Positions 1 through 11,324 are shown, numbered from the stretch's first letter. The stretch is 64,000 bases of DNA from Pegoplata infirma (GCA_963921195.1 OY992536.1:239418023-239482022); one strand, 5' to 3'. Program-made: numbers and translations. The notes: generated by a model not told the origin, from the letters alone.

Positions 1-590
1 GGCACTTTGAGAATACCAAGTAAAAAAAACTCGGGGGATACTTCCCCGCATTTCCTCCACCCTTTGCCACGACCTTTAAATAAGGGGGGCACCTTCCTTT
101 TTTCTAAAATTTTTTGGTTAAGGTAGGTATTGTAGAGCGTACTATAAGCTTGAAAACAAACAAAAATGGGCTCTGTAGCTACAATAGCACTTATGATATT
201 AAATTTTTAAGGTTCAAGAGTGTTGCGATTTGGAGATTTTAGAGGAATTTGTGAAAAATTTTGATTTTGAGTGATCCCATTGCTGTCCCAACTTAAAAAT
301 TTTAGAATATATTCTTTGGGACTTTCTCTATAAGATTATCAAGTAAAAAAAACTCGGGGGATACCATCCTCCCCATTTTCTCCTCCGTATATCACGACCT
401 TAAAATAAGGGAGGTATCCCTTATTTTTTTCGAAAATTTTTTGGTTATGGTAGGTCTTGTAGAGCATATTATGAGCTTCAAAACAAACCAAAAATGGGAT
501 TTCTAGCTATAATAGAACCAACGATATTAAGTTTTTACGGTGTTTAGTGTCGCGACTGGGAGATTTTTTGGGAAACTTTGACCCTTCGTA
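1..590. repeat. diverged tandem duplication, unit about 323 bp
   Basis: Two diverged direct copies. The phrase 'aaaaaaactcgggggatac' occurs at about 23 and 346, and each time is followed by the same order of blocks: a cytosine-rich stretch, 'cacgacctt', 'attttttggtta.ggtagg', 'aaaatggg' and 'gatatta'. No reading frame survives in either copy. Probably part of a larger repeat cut by the window start. Confidence 0.75.
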
Positions 591-1061
591 TTTTCGGCCC
601 CTGTTGACTTAGAGGGCTGAAAATTTGCATTTGTTAGTTTTTTACGTAGTGTAAGAACAACCAAATTTCATCAATATCGGAGGGGGTCAAAGATATTCAT
701 GATTGATTTCACTAATAATGACCCTAATTCAAAATGAAAATCGTTTAGCAGTTTTCTTTTACAGAGTTTTTCTTTCGAAAGTATTATTACCCAGTTGGCA
801 ACGTCCACAAGCCATTTTTTGTGGAGTCCCGCTGACATGTCAGAGTCACACCTAACTCAACCGAAAATTTCAAAATGTCCTCAACTATAATCAGCAGTTT
901 TCAGGTGGTGCTGATATTTCCACGACCTTTTCTTTAATTCGTCTGTGGAGAAATGTCTGATACAAAAAATCTTCCTATTTCTTTTAGTTTTTACTTTCAT
1001 CAATTTTTCATTATAAATTATCTTTATCATATTAAGAAATAACTTTTCGTCATTTTTAGTC

Positions 1062-1128
1062 CCAACGGGATTTGAATCTGGAACCTCCATTTAATTAGTC
1101 CCACACCTAACTACTTGATTCAAACTTC
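1062..1128 (-). repeat. tRNA-like head of a possible SINE
   Basis: On the minus strand, GATTCAAATCC matches the tRNA B box except for one base, and TAGTTAGGTGTGG about 43 bases upstream resembles an A box. Spacing fits an internal pol III promoter. There is no closed acceptor stem, so it is not a functional tRNA. tRNA-derived SINE or tRNA pseudogene are both possible. Confidence 0.4.
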
Positions 1129-1402
1129 ATTCTTTAAACTGTTTGTGTATTTATTTCTTTTATACTACTTGTAGGAGTTTAACATTACTTTAGATGACTG
1201 TTGACATGTTTTTCTTGAAAACTGAAGAGTTTTCTAAATTTAAATTTTTTTTTATTTAATATACTACTATTGCGTAGACATTTGCTTAGAGGATTTCTCC
1301 ACACTTTTTAAACAAACCTTCATTGATGAAAATGTTAGGACATGTCATCAAGAATTCTTCAAGGAATCACTGTGGAAATTTCCTCATTGACACATTTTGT
1401 AA

Positions 1403-1615
1403 CTGGGTAATGATAGCTACTGTAGTCATATTGGTGCAACATTTAAAAGTATTAACCCAGAAGAAATTTTGCTGAACTGGCAGCAACTTATTGAAAGGAA
1501 TCCCAAAGAACTCATTCAAACCAAGGCGATTTCACAGTTTAGAGCGCTAGTTGGTAGCACGGAAAAAGCCCTCTTAAGATGCAGTGAAATTATGTATCTT
1601 TTAAGCGCTAATTAG
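1403..1615 (+). pseudogene. coding-like fragment, unrecognised protein tail
   Basis: An open frame of 70 codons runs from just after a TAA (1400-1402) to a TAG (1613-1615), without a starting methionine. The peptide is balanced rather than low-complexity, with segments such as INPEEILLNWQQLIERNPKE and STEKALLRCSEIMYLLSAN, and base composition is less AT-rich than the flanks. A second frame across 1370-1420 (GNFLIDTFCNWVMIATV) is also coding-like, suggesting a frameshift between the two. I do not recognise the family. A transposon ORF remnant is most likely given the surroundings; an isolated exon of a host gene is the alternative. Confidence 0.35.
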
Positions 1616-1659
1616 AGCACTCTTTTGTGTCATTTTTATTAACAATAACAAATTTTATA

Positions 1660-2760
1660 TGAAAAGTTGATAAAAAAAAAAAAAATCTTAACAAAAAAAT
1701 AAAATTTTCCCCCATATTTTTGCAATCAAAAAAATCCCATTTTACCAATATTTGACAGTTTTCCTTGTTTTTGAACAAAAAAATTTCGATCGAAATTTAC
1801 TCTTTTTTTTGTAATTTTATAATTTTTTTGTTATTTTAGAAATTTCCAAGGTTTTTTTTACAAAAAAATCTAGTAAATTCAAGAGAATTCCTCGTAAGTT
1901 TTATTGCGCCAAAAAAGTTGTTAAGTTACAATTTTATTGGTAAAAGCTTGTAAAATTACAAAAAAGCTTGTAATTTTTAGTAGAAATTCCTGTAAAATAA
2001 GAGGTAGCAAAAAGTCTAGTAAAGTTACGAAACCTACTTGTTAGTTTTTTCGCGTCAAAAAAAAGTTAAATTTACAATTTTATAGGTAAAAAGCTTGTAA
2101 AATTACAAAATTATTGGTAAAAAGCTTGTTAAATTACAAGGAATTCTTGTCAAATAGGAGGTAGCAAAAAAAAAAAAAAAAGTATTTTAACAACCAAATA
2201 AAACATTCGATAAAAAAACTTGTCAACACATTTGTATTATTTCATGAAAACCTTCATGAAAACCTTTTTTCAACATACACTTGATTAATTGCTATTTAAC
2301 AATAAACGAAAGTTTTTAGTTCTATTAAAAACTTATTCACAATAAACTGTCGTAGTTTAAAGCTTAACTAATAAATTGACCGAATATCACATCATACCCA
2401 GTAGTTGTGAGTGTAGGTGTATGGCATTGTTACACCCTAAAAAAAGTATCGTAATCCCATTTAAGCAATATTTTACAGGTTTCCTAGTTTCTTAGCAACA
2501 TTTTCGATCGATATTTACATTGTTTTTTGTAATTTTACATTATTTTTTCGTAAATGTCCAAATTTTCAAGGTAATTTTATAAAAAAAAATCTAGCTAAGT
2601 TACAAGAATTTCCCGAAAGTTTTATCGCGTCAAAAAAATTGTAAATTTATAATTTTATTAGTAAAAAGTTTGTAAAATTACAAAAAATCTCGTAATTTTT
2701 ACTTGGAATTCTCGTAAAATAGAATTTAGCACCAAATCTAGTAAAGTCCACGAGGAGCAC
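1660..2760. repeat. 'taaaattacaag' repeat family, copy 1
   Basis: Dense imperfect repetition of 'ttggtaaaaagcttgtaaaattaca', 'ctagtaaa.ttac' and 'ctcgtaaaataggaggtagc'. The same vocabulary recurs at 29690-30160 and inside 30756-31522, where clear CACTC/GAGTG ends bound it. Ends of this copy are not visible. No coding potential. Confidence 0.65.
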
Positions 2761-2774
2761 AAATTAACAATTTG

Positions 2775-3022
2775 CAAAAAAAAGAAACAAAATTGTTATC
2801 AAAAATTTGGTATAAATACGCTTTATAAAGACAATAAAATCCAAAAAAAAAAGAGAAATAGCTGATCGGTATGGTCCATAAATGCATTTTATACTTTACA
2901 GATTTTTAAAATGTGTCCATGGACCATCATACCGATCCGCTTACAAATTTTTTGATTTTATTGTCTTAATACGCTTGTTATTACCAAATTTTTGATTCCC
3001 ATTTTGATTTTTTTTTTTGCAA
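2775..3022. mobile_element. small foldback (hairpin) MITE
   Basis: Arms at about 2775-2880 and 2927-3022 are inverted copies: 'atcaaaaatttggta', 'agacaataaaatc' and 'gatcggtatggtcca' on the left recur as reverse complements on the right. Loop about 45 bp. No target duplication identified. Confidence 0.7.
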
Positions 3023-3089
3023 AATGCTAATTTTTTTCACTTCGCGGATAGCGGTAAATACGCGTTACAAACGGAATGTGTGGTTGGAG

Positions 3090-3590
3090 CAGTGGCGGAT
3101 ACCGACCGCTTTTCTGTTTGGGGGTAAACATTTTTTTACTTTGAATAAAAAAAAAATCATCAATTAAACATTGTCAAACGAGCAAAAACAGGGATACTTT
3201 ACTTTCAAAAAAAGTGATGGGCAATCTATAAAATTATTAAATTTAGTAGTTTTTGCCGAAAAACTGCAGCAGATTTTCAATCAAAAAATGAGAACGCGGC
3301 TTTTTTTTCATGATCATATTTCCGTTTACATAATTTTTTTTTTAATTTGTTTTAAAAGAAAATTTACATTTACGTATACATAGAAAAAGTCTCAGATTCT
3401 AAAAATTTGACGTATAAAACTGTTTCAGTCTGAGAATTTTTCAATAGAAGAAATTCCTTCTACATAGAAAATATAAAATTTTTTAGAAAATGCTTTGTAT
3501 ATAAGAAAATTTTAGACATTTTTCCTATAAAAAAATTTTCGGATTCTAAGAATTTTTTTCCACAAAAAAAGTGTCAGATTCCTAAATCCT
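3090..3590 (+). mobile_element. CAGTGGCGG-type element, degraded copy carrying satellite remnants
   Basis: Starts with CAGTGGCGGATAC, followed by a G-run, 'ttttttactttga', 'cgagcaaaaacagggat', 'catgatcat' and then 'cgtatacatagaaaaagtctcagattct', the same order of blocks as the element at 12340. From about 3385 degenerate 35-bp satellite units follow. The right end is not clear; it may be near 'cgcgcgcttc' at 3593. Confidence 0.55.
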
Positions 3591-3599
3591 TTACGCGCG

Positions 3600-4400
3600 C
3601 TTCTCTACCATAAGCCATAAACAAGTAACAACGTAATTGTCAACAAACCATGACGTCTAGTAAATTTTCTTTATATGTTTGTTTTTTTTTATTTTATTTA
3701 CCTTTTTTTGTAACACCATTATACAAAAGGTACGACTATCCTCTACCTATTCATAAATCTCATCAAACAACCCATGTTCATCATACGTCACCAAAAAAAA
3801 AAAAGAAGTACAAAGGAAACATTGTGCGTATTCATGTCATATATTTATTCATTCGTTCTGTTTCTTACTCCTCGTTCTTGGTTTTTCATTTTATGATTTT
3901 ATTACAAACGACATATACAAATATTTTCAAGTCCTCCTATCCGCCTTAACAAACAACTGCTCTCATAGTATTATTATTTATTTTTTTTTAGTTCGTTGTT
4001 GTTAACTTTTTCCTTTTTAGTTGTTGGATTACTATTGTTGAAAGTTATTGTATGTACAAAAGTAAGCCTACTACACGCAATATGCTTATTACTCATTAAT
4101 GGCGTTACAATGATTGCCCCATCTGTCACACACTTGTTTTGTACCTCGTATATTGTGTAGTTGTCCTTTTTCTTTGTTTGTTAATATAACAAAAAAATAC
4201 AAAATAAGGAAACTTGTTTTGTGTGTATGTATCATACACAGACAGAAATTAATAAAGTTATTTTTTTGATGTAAATTAAGCATATTGACGTTTCCATTCC
4301 AAAATATGCTAAGTCGACATAGCATACTTTGCTGGGAATAGTATTTCTGAATTCAATAATTGGTGACTTAGATTCTGTAAAATTTTTGTATTGATCACAC
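3600..4400. other. AT-rich spacer, nothing recognised
   Basis: The open frame at 3650-3949 is low-complexity and shows no family features. No inverted repeats or RNA genes seen. Confidence 0.5.
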
Positions 4401-4412
4401 TATCCAACAAAT

Positions 4413-4646
4413 GAAGGGCTTATTGTAAAAACTCGATAAGCAACATTTCATTTTATGACAATTTTTGCCTTAAAACTTTTGAAGTAATGTAAAAAATATA
4501 ACTTTAGCAAACTATCATACTTAAGATACTTGTATGAAGGGTTTAAGCTAGACTTCTGCCAAAAATCTGCCTGTGGAAGATCAGTAGAACGCGAAGAACA
4601 CCAAAAAATAAAATGTTGCTTATCAAGTTTTTGCAGTAAGCCCTTC
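4413..4646. mobile_element. 234-bp MITE, GAAGGGCTTA ends
   Basis: Inverted ends GAAGGGCTTATTGTAAAAAC (left) and the complement of GTTTTTGCAGTAAGCCCTTC (right) continue for about 40 bp through 'gataagcaacatttcatttt'. Both sides carry AAAT (4409-4412, 4647-4650), a candidate 4-bp target duplication. No coding capacity. Confidence 0.75.
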
Positions 4647-4657
4647 AAATGTACTTA

Positions 4658-4844
4658 CAACGAAAGTACCCCAACCCTTATACACCGATTTGCCTGAAAC
4701 TCAAAAAAAATATAAAAATATTTTTTTTTTAACCCCGATATGGCTGATAAGCCCAAACACCCCAACCTTAAAATCATTTTTTTTTTGTGTATATTTTTTA
4801 AGTTTCAAGCAAATCGGCGTTTAACGGTTTTGGTACTTTCCTTG
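4658..4844. mobile_element. 187-bp relative of the CAAGGGAAGTA foldback family
   Basis: Ends CAACGAAAGTACC and the complement of GGTACTTTCCTTG, with inner blocks 'ccgatttgcctgaaac' and 'gatatggctgataagcc' shared with 36624-37211. Flanks are TTA and TTT, so no exact TSD. Lies 11 bp from the preceding MITE. Confidence 0.65.
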
Positions 4845-4993
4845 TTTAAACAACTCCTTATTTAAATGTTCTAGGAAACGCTTAGCATGATTTGGTTTGG
4901 ATTTGTTTTATCTAGAAAAGGTTTGGTTGGGTCATTCTGATAAAATTAATTGTCAAAAAAAATCTGCTTCTAAAATCTGCCCGATTTTTCAGA

Positions 4994-5397
4994 TTTGTGT
5001 CGTTCATGAACGTACTAGTTCTATGACCTAGTCCACTTTCCTTTTCGTTCATTTACTTATTTTAGTTCATGTGCTCACAAACTGTTTTGTAATTCGGTTA
5101 TTTCGTTCATTCGGGTTTTTTTATTAGCTCCAAATCTTTACAGCTGATCTTCTACATTGTTATTTATTTGCTAATATTACTACTTTCAAAAGTTTACACA
5201 AGTGCAAACATAGTTTATAAATCCTATAATATTAATAAATGTATTTTATTAACTTACATTCTCCTTCTTTTCGTAAATATAGATTAATTTTCTACAAAAT
5301 TATAAGCTTTTCAGATGTTGTTACAGTTCATCGTTCTTTTGAACGAACTGTAAACATAGTTCAAAATGAACTAGTAAACTGGAAGAACGAACAAGGT
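4994..5397. mobile_element. foldback element rich in GTTCATTC/GAACGAAC motifs
   Basis: The left end 'ttgtgtcgttcatgaacg...actagttc' is inverted on the right as 'gaactagtaaactggaagaacgaacaa'. Between them are at least eight GTTCAT, CGTTC or GAACGA motifs in both orientations, as in subterminal transposase-binding repeats. Boundaries approximate, no TSD assigned. Confidence 0.5.
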
Positions 5398-5461
5398 CTT
5401 TTTGATGGACTGAACTAAAATCTTCGCTAACTAAAATGAATGAGTAAGCAGAGTACAGCAG

Positions 5462-6435
5462 CAAAGTCTGCTCTCAGGTCAAGAGAGTCACAAATGGTTA
5501 AATATTAATGGTGGGCGGACAAAACTGAAGTGGTTAAACTGACTATGTGTGCAATTACAATTCTGGCGTTGGCCTTGAATTTTGCTTGTTCCCATACGTT
5601 TTGTATGTAGAACAAAATTCAAAGCCAACGCTAGCGTTTCAAAGCCAGAATAGAATCAATTCTATTTTCTTGGCTTTGCTCTCTCGTGAGTATTTTTTTT
5701 TTGCTTTGGCATTGCCAGTCGTTACAAAAAAAGGGTTGATTTTGTTTATGAAACACATCTTGTTTATGAAACACATCTGTGTATTGGAAAATTATAAGAA
5801 AAGTACATATAAAAAAATATAATTTACCGCCAATTATTATAAAAAAAAAACAAGTATCAAAAAAATATCAATAAAAAAACCAAAGGAGTTTTATGTTTCA
5901 CCGAAAAAAAATTTTCAGGTAAAATTTATTTTTCATCCACCAAATAATTATATTTCTCTTCTTCTTTGGGTGTGTGTATACAAACAAACGCCAGAACAAA
6001 ATTCAAAGCCAAAGCCTTTGTTTAAATCAAACGCCCTCTCTTTACACAAAATTCAAAGCCAACGCTAGAATTGTAATTGCACACTATATCTCACCGTAGA
6101 CGAACTTGAAAGAACCTTTAAAGTCGAACTCCTAACTAAAAAGACTAGTCTCAGGTTAAAAGATTAGTCTCAGGTTAAGAGAGTCACAAATGGTTACGCA
6201 ACAATATTAATGGTGGGCGGACGGAACTGAAGTGGAAAACCGACTATATCTCATCTCAGACGAACTTGAAAGAAGCTTTAAAGTCGAACTACTAACTAAA
6301 AAGACTAGTTAGTAGTTCGACTTTTAAGGTTCTTTCAAATTCGTCTGCGGTGAGATATAGTCGGTTTTCCACTTCAGTTCCATCCGCCCACCATTAATAT
6401 TTTTGTTTAACCATTTGTGGCTCTCTTAACCAGCA
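5462..6435. repeat. host repeat, two direct copies and one inverted copy, split by a MITE
   Basis: A unit of about 150-190 bp ('agagagtcacaaatggtta', 'ttaatggtgggcgga', 'gacgaacttgaaag', 'aaagtcgaact') occurs as copy 1 (5462-5546 plus 6085-6128), copy 2 (6147-6303) and inverted copy 3 (6304-6435). Copies 2 and 3 form a near-perfect palindrome centred near 6303. Copy 2 preserves the uninterrupted form of the site where the 5547-6084 element entered copy 1. Confidence 0.8.
5547..6084. mobile_element. 538-bp MITE inserted in a repeat, TSD TAT
   Basis: Perfect terminal inverted repeat GTGTGCAATTACAATTCT, extended by 'ggcgttggc.ttgaattttg'. Flanking TAT at 5544-5546 and 6085-6087. The paralogous empty site 'gactatatctca' at about 6231 shows one TAT, confirming the duplication. 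Internally 'acaaaattcaaagccaacgctag' recurs in both orientations. The open frame at 5547-5822 starts inside the TIR and is not a gene. Confidence 0.85.
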
Positions 6436-7300
6436 TGCGCTGGTAAAAAGCGGGGTGGGGGGAGGGGGTGGTGGGAAGGGGACCAAATTTAGAAACGAAA
6501 AAAGGAAAAAAAAGAAAAAGGAAAAAAAGAAGAAAAAATAAAACTGTCTAAAAAATGTTCCAAAGAAAAAAAAATTGAAATCCAAAAATTTTTCATAGAA
6601 GAAAATCTGAACATTTTTAAAAGAAAAATGTGACTAAATATGAAAATTTTTTTGGGAAATAATATCTGTTCTCATCATGAACAAAAATGTTCTTTAGGAA
6701 AAATTACACATTTGCCATAGGAAAAATGTTTCAGAATCTGAGGCTTCTGTTAAAAAACCTTTGAATCGGAGACTTTTCCTATAGGAAAAATGTCCCAGAA
6801 TCTGAGACATTCTTCTAAAATGTTTCATTATTCGAGACATTTTGTTATAGGAAAAATAAATCAGAAGCTGAAAGTTTTTCTATAGGAAAAATGTCTAAAA
6901 TCTAAGACTTTTAGTGTAGAAAAATGTCTCAGAAACTGAGACTTTTTCTATAGGAAACATTTCTCAGAATATGAGACTTTTTCTAGGGGAAAAATTTCTC
7001 AGAAATTTTTCTTTTAAGACAAATTTAAAAAAAAAATTATCTAAACGGAAATAGGATAATTTTTTTTTACTTCACCAACACTCACGGGATGTCCCCTATA
7101 AATGCAGTGCATTGTGTTGGTAATTAGGAAAAAAGGTTATGGGAAGTAGGAAAGATTTTTTTAATTGAACAATCGGCAGTGGTTTGAAAAAATCTACTAA
7201 ATTTTATGATTTTTGCAGCTCTTCCAATAGTTATTTTTTTTTGTGAATTGATCATTTTTTTTAGTCGAAGTAAAAAAAAAAACAAATTCCCACTTGCGTT
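6433..7300 (-). mobile_element. CATGCGC/CAGTGGCGG-type element, minus-strand copy with satellite
   Basis: The left end CATGCGCTGGTA plus a G-rich and then purine-rich tract matches the reverse complement of the right end of the 12340-15564 element. It is followed by satellite in reverse orientation (6600-7020), 'acggaaat', and finally 'atcattttttttagtcgaagtaaaaa' (7253-7280), the complement of that element's left-end block. The right terminus near 7300 is eroded. Confidence 0.6.
6600..7020 (-). repeat. 35-bp double-palindrome satellite, array B
   Basis: About 11 diverged units reading 'tttttctataggaaaaatgtctcagaatctgag', the reverse complement of the unit seen at 51.7 kb. Confidence 0.8.
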
Positions 7301-7718
7301 AACACATTTTTTTCTCTAAGTGCATATTATTTTATTCAACATATTTTTTATGTTTATAAATATATATGCTAGGGTATTATATCCTTATTTGTTGTCATGT
7401 CATCCAAAGTGTTAAGTAATCGATCAAGTTTTTGCACGGGTATGGTTTTATTTTGTTATAAGAATATAAAGAAAGTAAAAAAAAAGAAAACAAAAAATAC
7501 TAAATGGTATTGGCACCTTTTGTTCGCTAGGTGTGAATATGAATTGTTAAAGTATTAACTTTGGGTGTCTCTTTTACTCTCTGATAAATAGCAGTGATGA
7601 CAATTAAGTCAACAATAATATATTTTGTGAAGACCATGAAATATGCGAAGTAAATGAAAAAAAAAAAAAAAACGAATTTGCCAATTTTTTCATAGGCGAA
7701 ATATTGTCGTAGTTAATA

Positions 7719-7930
7719 TTTTTATAACACCGTCTGACAGCCAATATTAAACATGAACCGGATGATATACGTCTGAAAGATGAGATCAAATGGAGTAAAA
7801 CTGCATTTACAGTTTTTCATTTCGTGATCCTGTTTTCTTTTGAAATGATTTCAAAGTTTTAGAGGACTAAATTTTATAAAATATTTGTTTAATATTTGTA
7901 CTTCTCCTATGATGACACTTCTCCTTAAAC
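7719..7930 (+). repeat. AACACCGTC foldback family, solo arm
   Basis: 'aacaccgtctgacag', 'ccaatattaaacatgaaccg' and 'gatgatatacgtctgaaag' followed by 'gcatttacagtttttcattt' match the left arm of 11325-12173. No partner arm nearby; a truncated copy. Confidence 0.65.
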
Positions 7931-8780
7931 TTACGGATTCTGAGGACCCTATGGCGTCCCAATGTGAGAACCGTACGGGCCCAACATATATGATCTCTTA
8001 GTGGGGACGAAACTGATTAGTACAGATATACTATGAGATGAGTAACTTTTTTTAAGTAATACATAAAAAAATATAATCTATTATGAGAATATTACAAATA
8101 TAAATATTTTTGGGCCTCGAGCTAGAATAATAAACTTATCGAGTATATGTTTTCGTACCTTTTGGTACTAAACATAAAAAACAGCATTTAATTATATATA
8201 ATTTTATATAATTTTATCAAATTTTATATACTTAATTATATATAAAACTTTTTTACACGGGCTTTCTATTCAATGTCGCAAACATTTAGATTTTTTTAAT
8301 TACGTGACAATGTGTATAATGAAAAATTTTAATTTTAGGGCTAGACTGCATAAAATAGGATCTGATATACATATATTCAGCCCATGAATACAAACAGCAT
8401 TCAACCTCTACACTGCTAAACATCTTCGGAATTTTTAACTTAACACATTCCAACACATTATACACTTATACAAATAAAAATGAACCTAAACCATAAAGTA
8501 ATATGGTGTACACATTGATTATTCAGGACACTCACATTTGTGTAAAAATATTCCAACTACATTGAAGAGAAAAAACGTATAATATAAATTGTAACACAAA
8601 ACTAAACAACATGTTGCATTGCATTCTAACAAATCAAAGTTGTTATTCATTTCATTTCTTTACTAAACAAAAATATGTATCTTCTTTCCACAATATCCTG
8701 TTAGCATAAAATAAACATTTTTCCTGGAGATTTTTATTTATTTCTCGTTTTTTTTTTGCATTCTATACATAAATATGTTT
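7930..8780. other. AT-rich spacer
   Basis: No frame, inverted repeat or RNA gene recognised. A less AT-rich phrase at 7935-8000 ('gaccctatggcgtcccaatg') has no identified partner in the window. Confidence 0.45.
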
Positions 8781-9480
8781 ATTAGGGCGGGTCGATTTTT
8801 TTTGTCAAAAATCGTATAGCAAAAACATAATCTACAAGAAATTCTAAGAACATTTCCCAAAGAAACCATGTTTCTAAAATCAAACCCTATACCGCGCCTA
8901 ACGACATGAAGATTTGTCCGTCCGTCCTTTTTTTATTAAGCAAAATATAGAATTTGACTCTTTTTTGGTGTTTGTGTTAATTTTTGGGCTTTGGTGTGCT
9001 CTGAGATATATAGTAAAATTTTATTGCCAACATTTTTGTAGAACATTTCATCTCCACCCTCCCCCTTTTTCGGGGTGTTATTTGCGATTTGTTACAATAG
9101 AGCCAAAAAATACCGTTATGAGAGGGAGTTAGAGGGTTAAAATGTTTCACAAAAATATTTGCCATAATATTTTCTACAAAGTTGCGAAACATGCCCTACC
9201 CCTCAGATGTAAAGAAAACATAGTTTTATATACCGATATGCTGCAAGAACATATCCAGCGACAATGTTTTACTAATTGCCGCTGGATATAATTCAAACAA
9301 TTTTTGGAATTATGACCGGCAAGTATATTAGACATAGTCCCTCAAATGGAGAAATAAATAATTAGATTGATTTGTAATGCAAACGCCACAGACGAAAAAT
9401 TATAATAAGAAATTTTAACAATAAATCGCTGTTTTTATCGTTAATCCATGATAATTTTACTCCATTATTTATTTTTTATT

Positions 9481-9600
9481 GGGCTGCAGTATATTAACAT
9501 GTAGCGTGATACTCTGAAAGTAAGTGCAGGGGTTGTGGGTTCGATTCCCTTCAAAGCCTTTGTATGTTAATTACAATGGGAAGCTGGTGCAGCAGATTTT
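9481..9600 (+). repeat. tRNA-derived SINE-like sequence
   Basis: Perfect B box GGTTCGATTCC at about 9538-9548, with a weaker A-box-like TAGCGTGATAC about 36 bases upstream. A non-tRNA tail follows ('ggaagctggtgcagcag'). It ends against the CACTC MITE. No intact cloverleaf. Confidence 0.5.
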
Positions 9601-9605
9601 TCTTA

Positions 9606-10176
9606 CACTCAAAAAATTATGTTAGTAAAATCAACTGAAAATGTCAGTTAAAATAACTACTTTGTATGTTGTTTTGGGGTCAACAACTTTTTCAGTTAAT
9701 TCAACTAACAATGTTAGTTATTTTAACTGACAAAAAACAACTGTCTTATGTAGTAAAAACTACTTGCATTTGTAGTCAAAACAACTAAAATGTAGTAAAC
9801 ATAAAATAATCAATATATATTTTTTAAATTTTTCAAAAAAAAAAACGAAAGACCAAATTTTTTCCAAGTTTTTTTTTTTTTTTAAAAAAGTTGTGAAAAA
9901 TAAAAAAATAAAACGAATTTTTTTTTTTTATTTTTTGGAAAATAACTTTGAAAATTTTTCAGATATAAAAAAAATAAAATTAACTACTTTAAATAGCTGT
10001 TACTACATCACAGTACTTTTTTGTCAGTTGTTAAAAAAAACGACTTAAAATAACTAACAGAAATAGTTGTTTGATATTTTTCATAGAAAAACAACTGACT
10101 TTGTAGTTGAAAACAACTAACTACTGTAAAATATACCAATAACTAACATGTAGTAACTTACATAATTTTCTGAGTG
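9606..10176. mobile_element. CACTC...GAGTG MITE, copy 1 (571 bp)
   Basis: Ends CACTCAAAAAATTATG and the complement of CATAATTTTCTGAGTG, flanked by TA on both sides. The interior repeats 'gttagttattttaactg' and 'aacaactaac' degenerately, with A/T runs in the middle. The TA duplication fits Tc1/mariner-like or Mirage-type transposition. Closest relative in the window: 56620-57171. Confidence 0.85.
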
Positions 10177-10370
10177 TAGTAAATAAAAGTATGTAATTGA
10201 GGATCACAATGATATTTCGTCAAAAAAAACACATCGATACTTTTGTGGGATGAAATTGGGGAGTTGCATATCGGAGAGGAAAAAACAAAAAATATTTTTT
10301 TTTTACATCAGTATTTGATTTATTTTGAGTAAAAATTTTATGTTTAATTTTTGTAAAAAAAAAAAAAATC

Positions 10371-10437
10371 GAGTGTAATTTTTTTTTGAGTGTAATTTAT
10401 TTTTTGAGTGTAATATTTTTTTTAGTTTTTTTGAGTG
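10371..10437 (+). repeat. four tandem CACTC-element end sequences
   Basis: The end motif T(n)GAGTG, three times followed by TAAT, occurs at 10371, 10388, 10406 and 10433, spaced 17, 18 and 27 bp. No matching opposite ends or interiors lie between them. Confidence 0.6.
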
Positions 10438-11324
10438 ACAAAAATAGTTTCTAAAATATTTTTTTGGCTTACCATTCCTTTTCAAAGTGTGTTTAGTTTT
10501 TTTTTCCACACGGGAGTTCGGGTTAAAACCCATCGGAAATTACACATTTTACTAATAACTTATGAACCACTGGACAGATTTCGCTGAAATTTAGTAATAA
10601 TCTGACCGGAAGAATAACAAATATATACGAGAAGCTTCAGCAGCTTACCGTATATATTTTTCATTCTTCCGCTAACATTTAAAAGTTAGTGTGTTTCACA
10701 CAGATAGAAAGACAGATTGACGGACGGATTTTCATGTCGTTAGGCGCGGTATAGGGTTTGATTTTAGACCAATGGTTTCTTTGGAAAAGTTTCTTAGAAT
10801 TTTTTGTAGATTTTGTTTTTGCTATACGATTTTTCAGTTTTTTTCGATCCATACAAATCGACCCGCCCTAATGTTTATATTATTGCAATACAATTCGTTC
10901 ATCTAACATAACAGTTTTTATGTGTTTTTTTTTTTACTAGACCAAAGACTGACGTTGTTATAGTTTCCAATAATCTATATTAAAAATGCTTTCTGTCATG
11001 TTTTTGCCATTGATCTTTAACAACAAAAGTATGAAAAAAATAAAAAATAAATGCATAATAAAAACAGATGTATGTACAAATAAACTCTTATGTTTGCAAT
11101 TCATTTTCAATTCATGGTGTGTTGGTTTTTTTTTTCTATCTTCTATGGAATTTGTTTTTATTTATACAGTATCGGCTCGGGATATTAATTCGTAACAAAA
11201 AGTTAGTTTTTGAAATTTATATTGGAAACTTGAAGCTATTAAGAATATTTCTAAGGCTTTCAAACTAATTTTATTTAAAAAACCCATATTAATAAAAAAA
11301 TCACATATAAGAAAAACGATTAGA

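Larger units (their letters stand above)
8783..10870. mobile_element. 2.09-kb non-autonomous hAT-like element
   Basis: Ends are TAGGGCGGGTCGATTT and the complement of AAATCGACCCGCCCTA. Inverted similarity continues about 150 bp through 'atcgtatagcaaaaac', 'tctaaaatcaaaccctata' and 'ccgcgcctaacgacatgaa' to 'gtccgtcc'. An exact 8-bp duplication ATGTTTAT flanks it (8775-8782, 10871-10878). The 8-bp TSD and TAGGG terminus are hAT hallmarks. No transposase frame survives. The element hosts a tRNA-like head (9481-9600), a CACTC MITE (9606-10176) and a cluster of CACTC-type ends (10371-10437). Confidence 0.85.

Noticed and set aside
9538..9548. A functional tRNA gene at the perfect B box
   Set aside because: No acceptor or anticodon stems can be closed around it; SINE-like instead.
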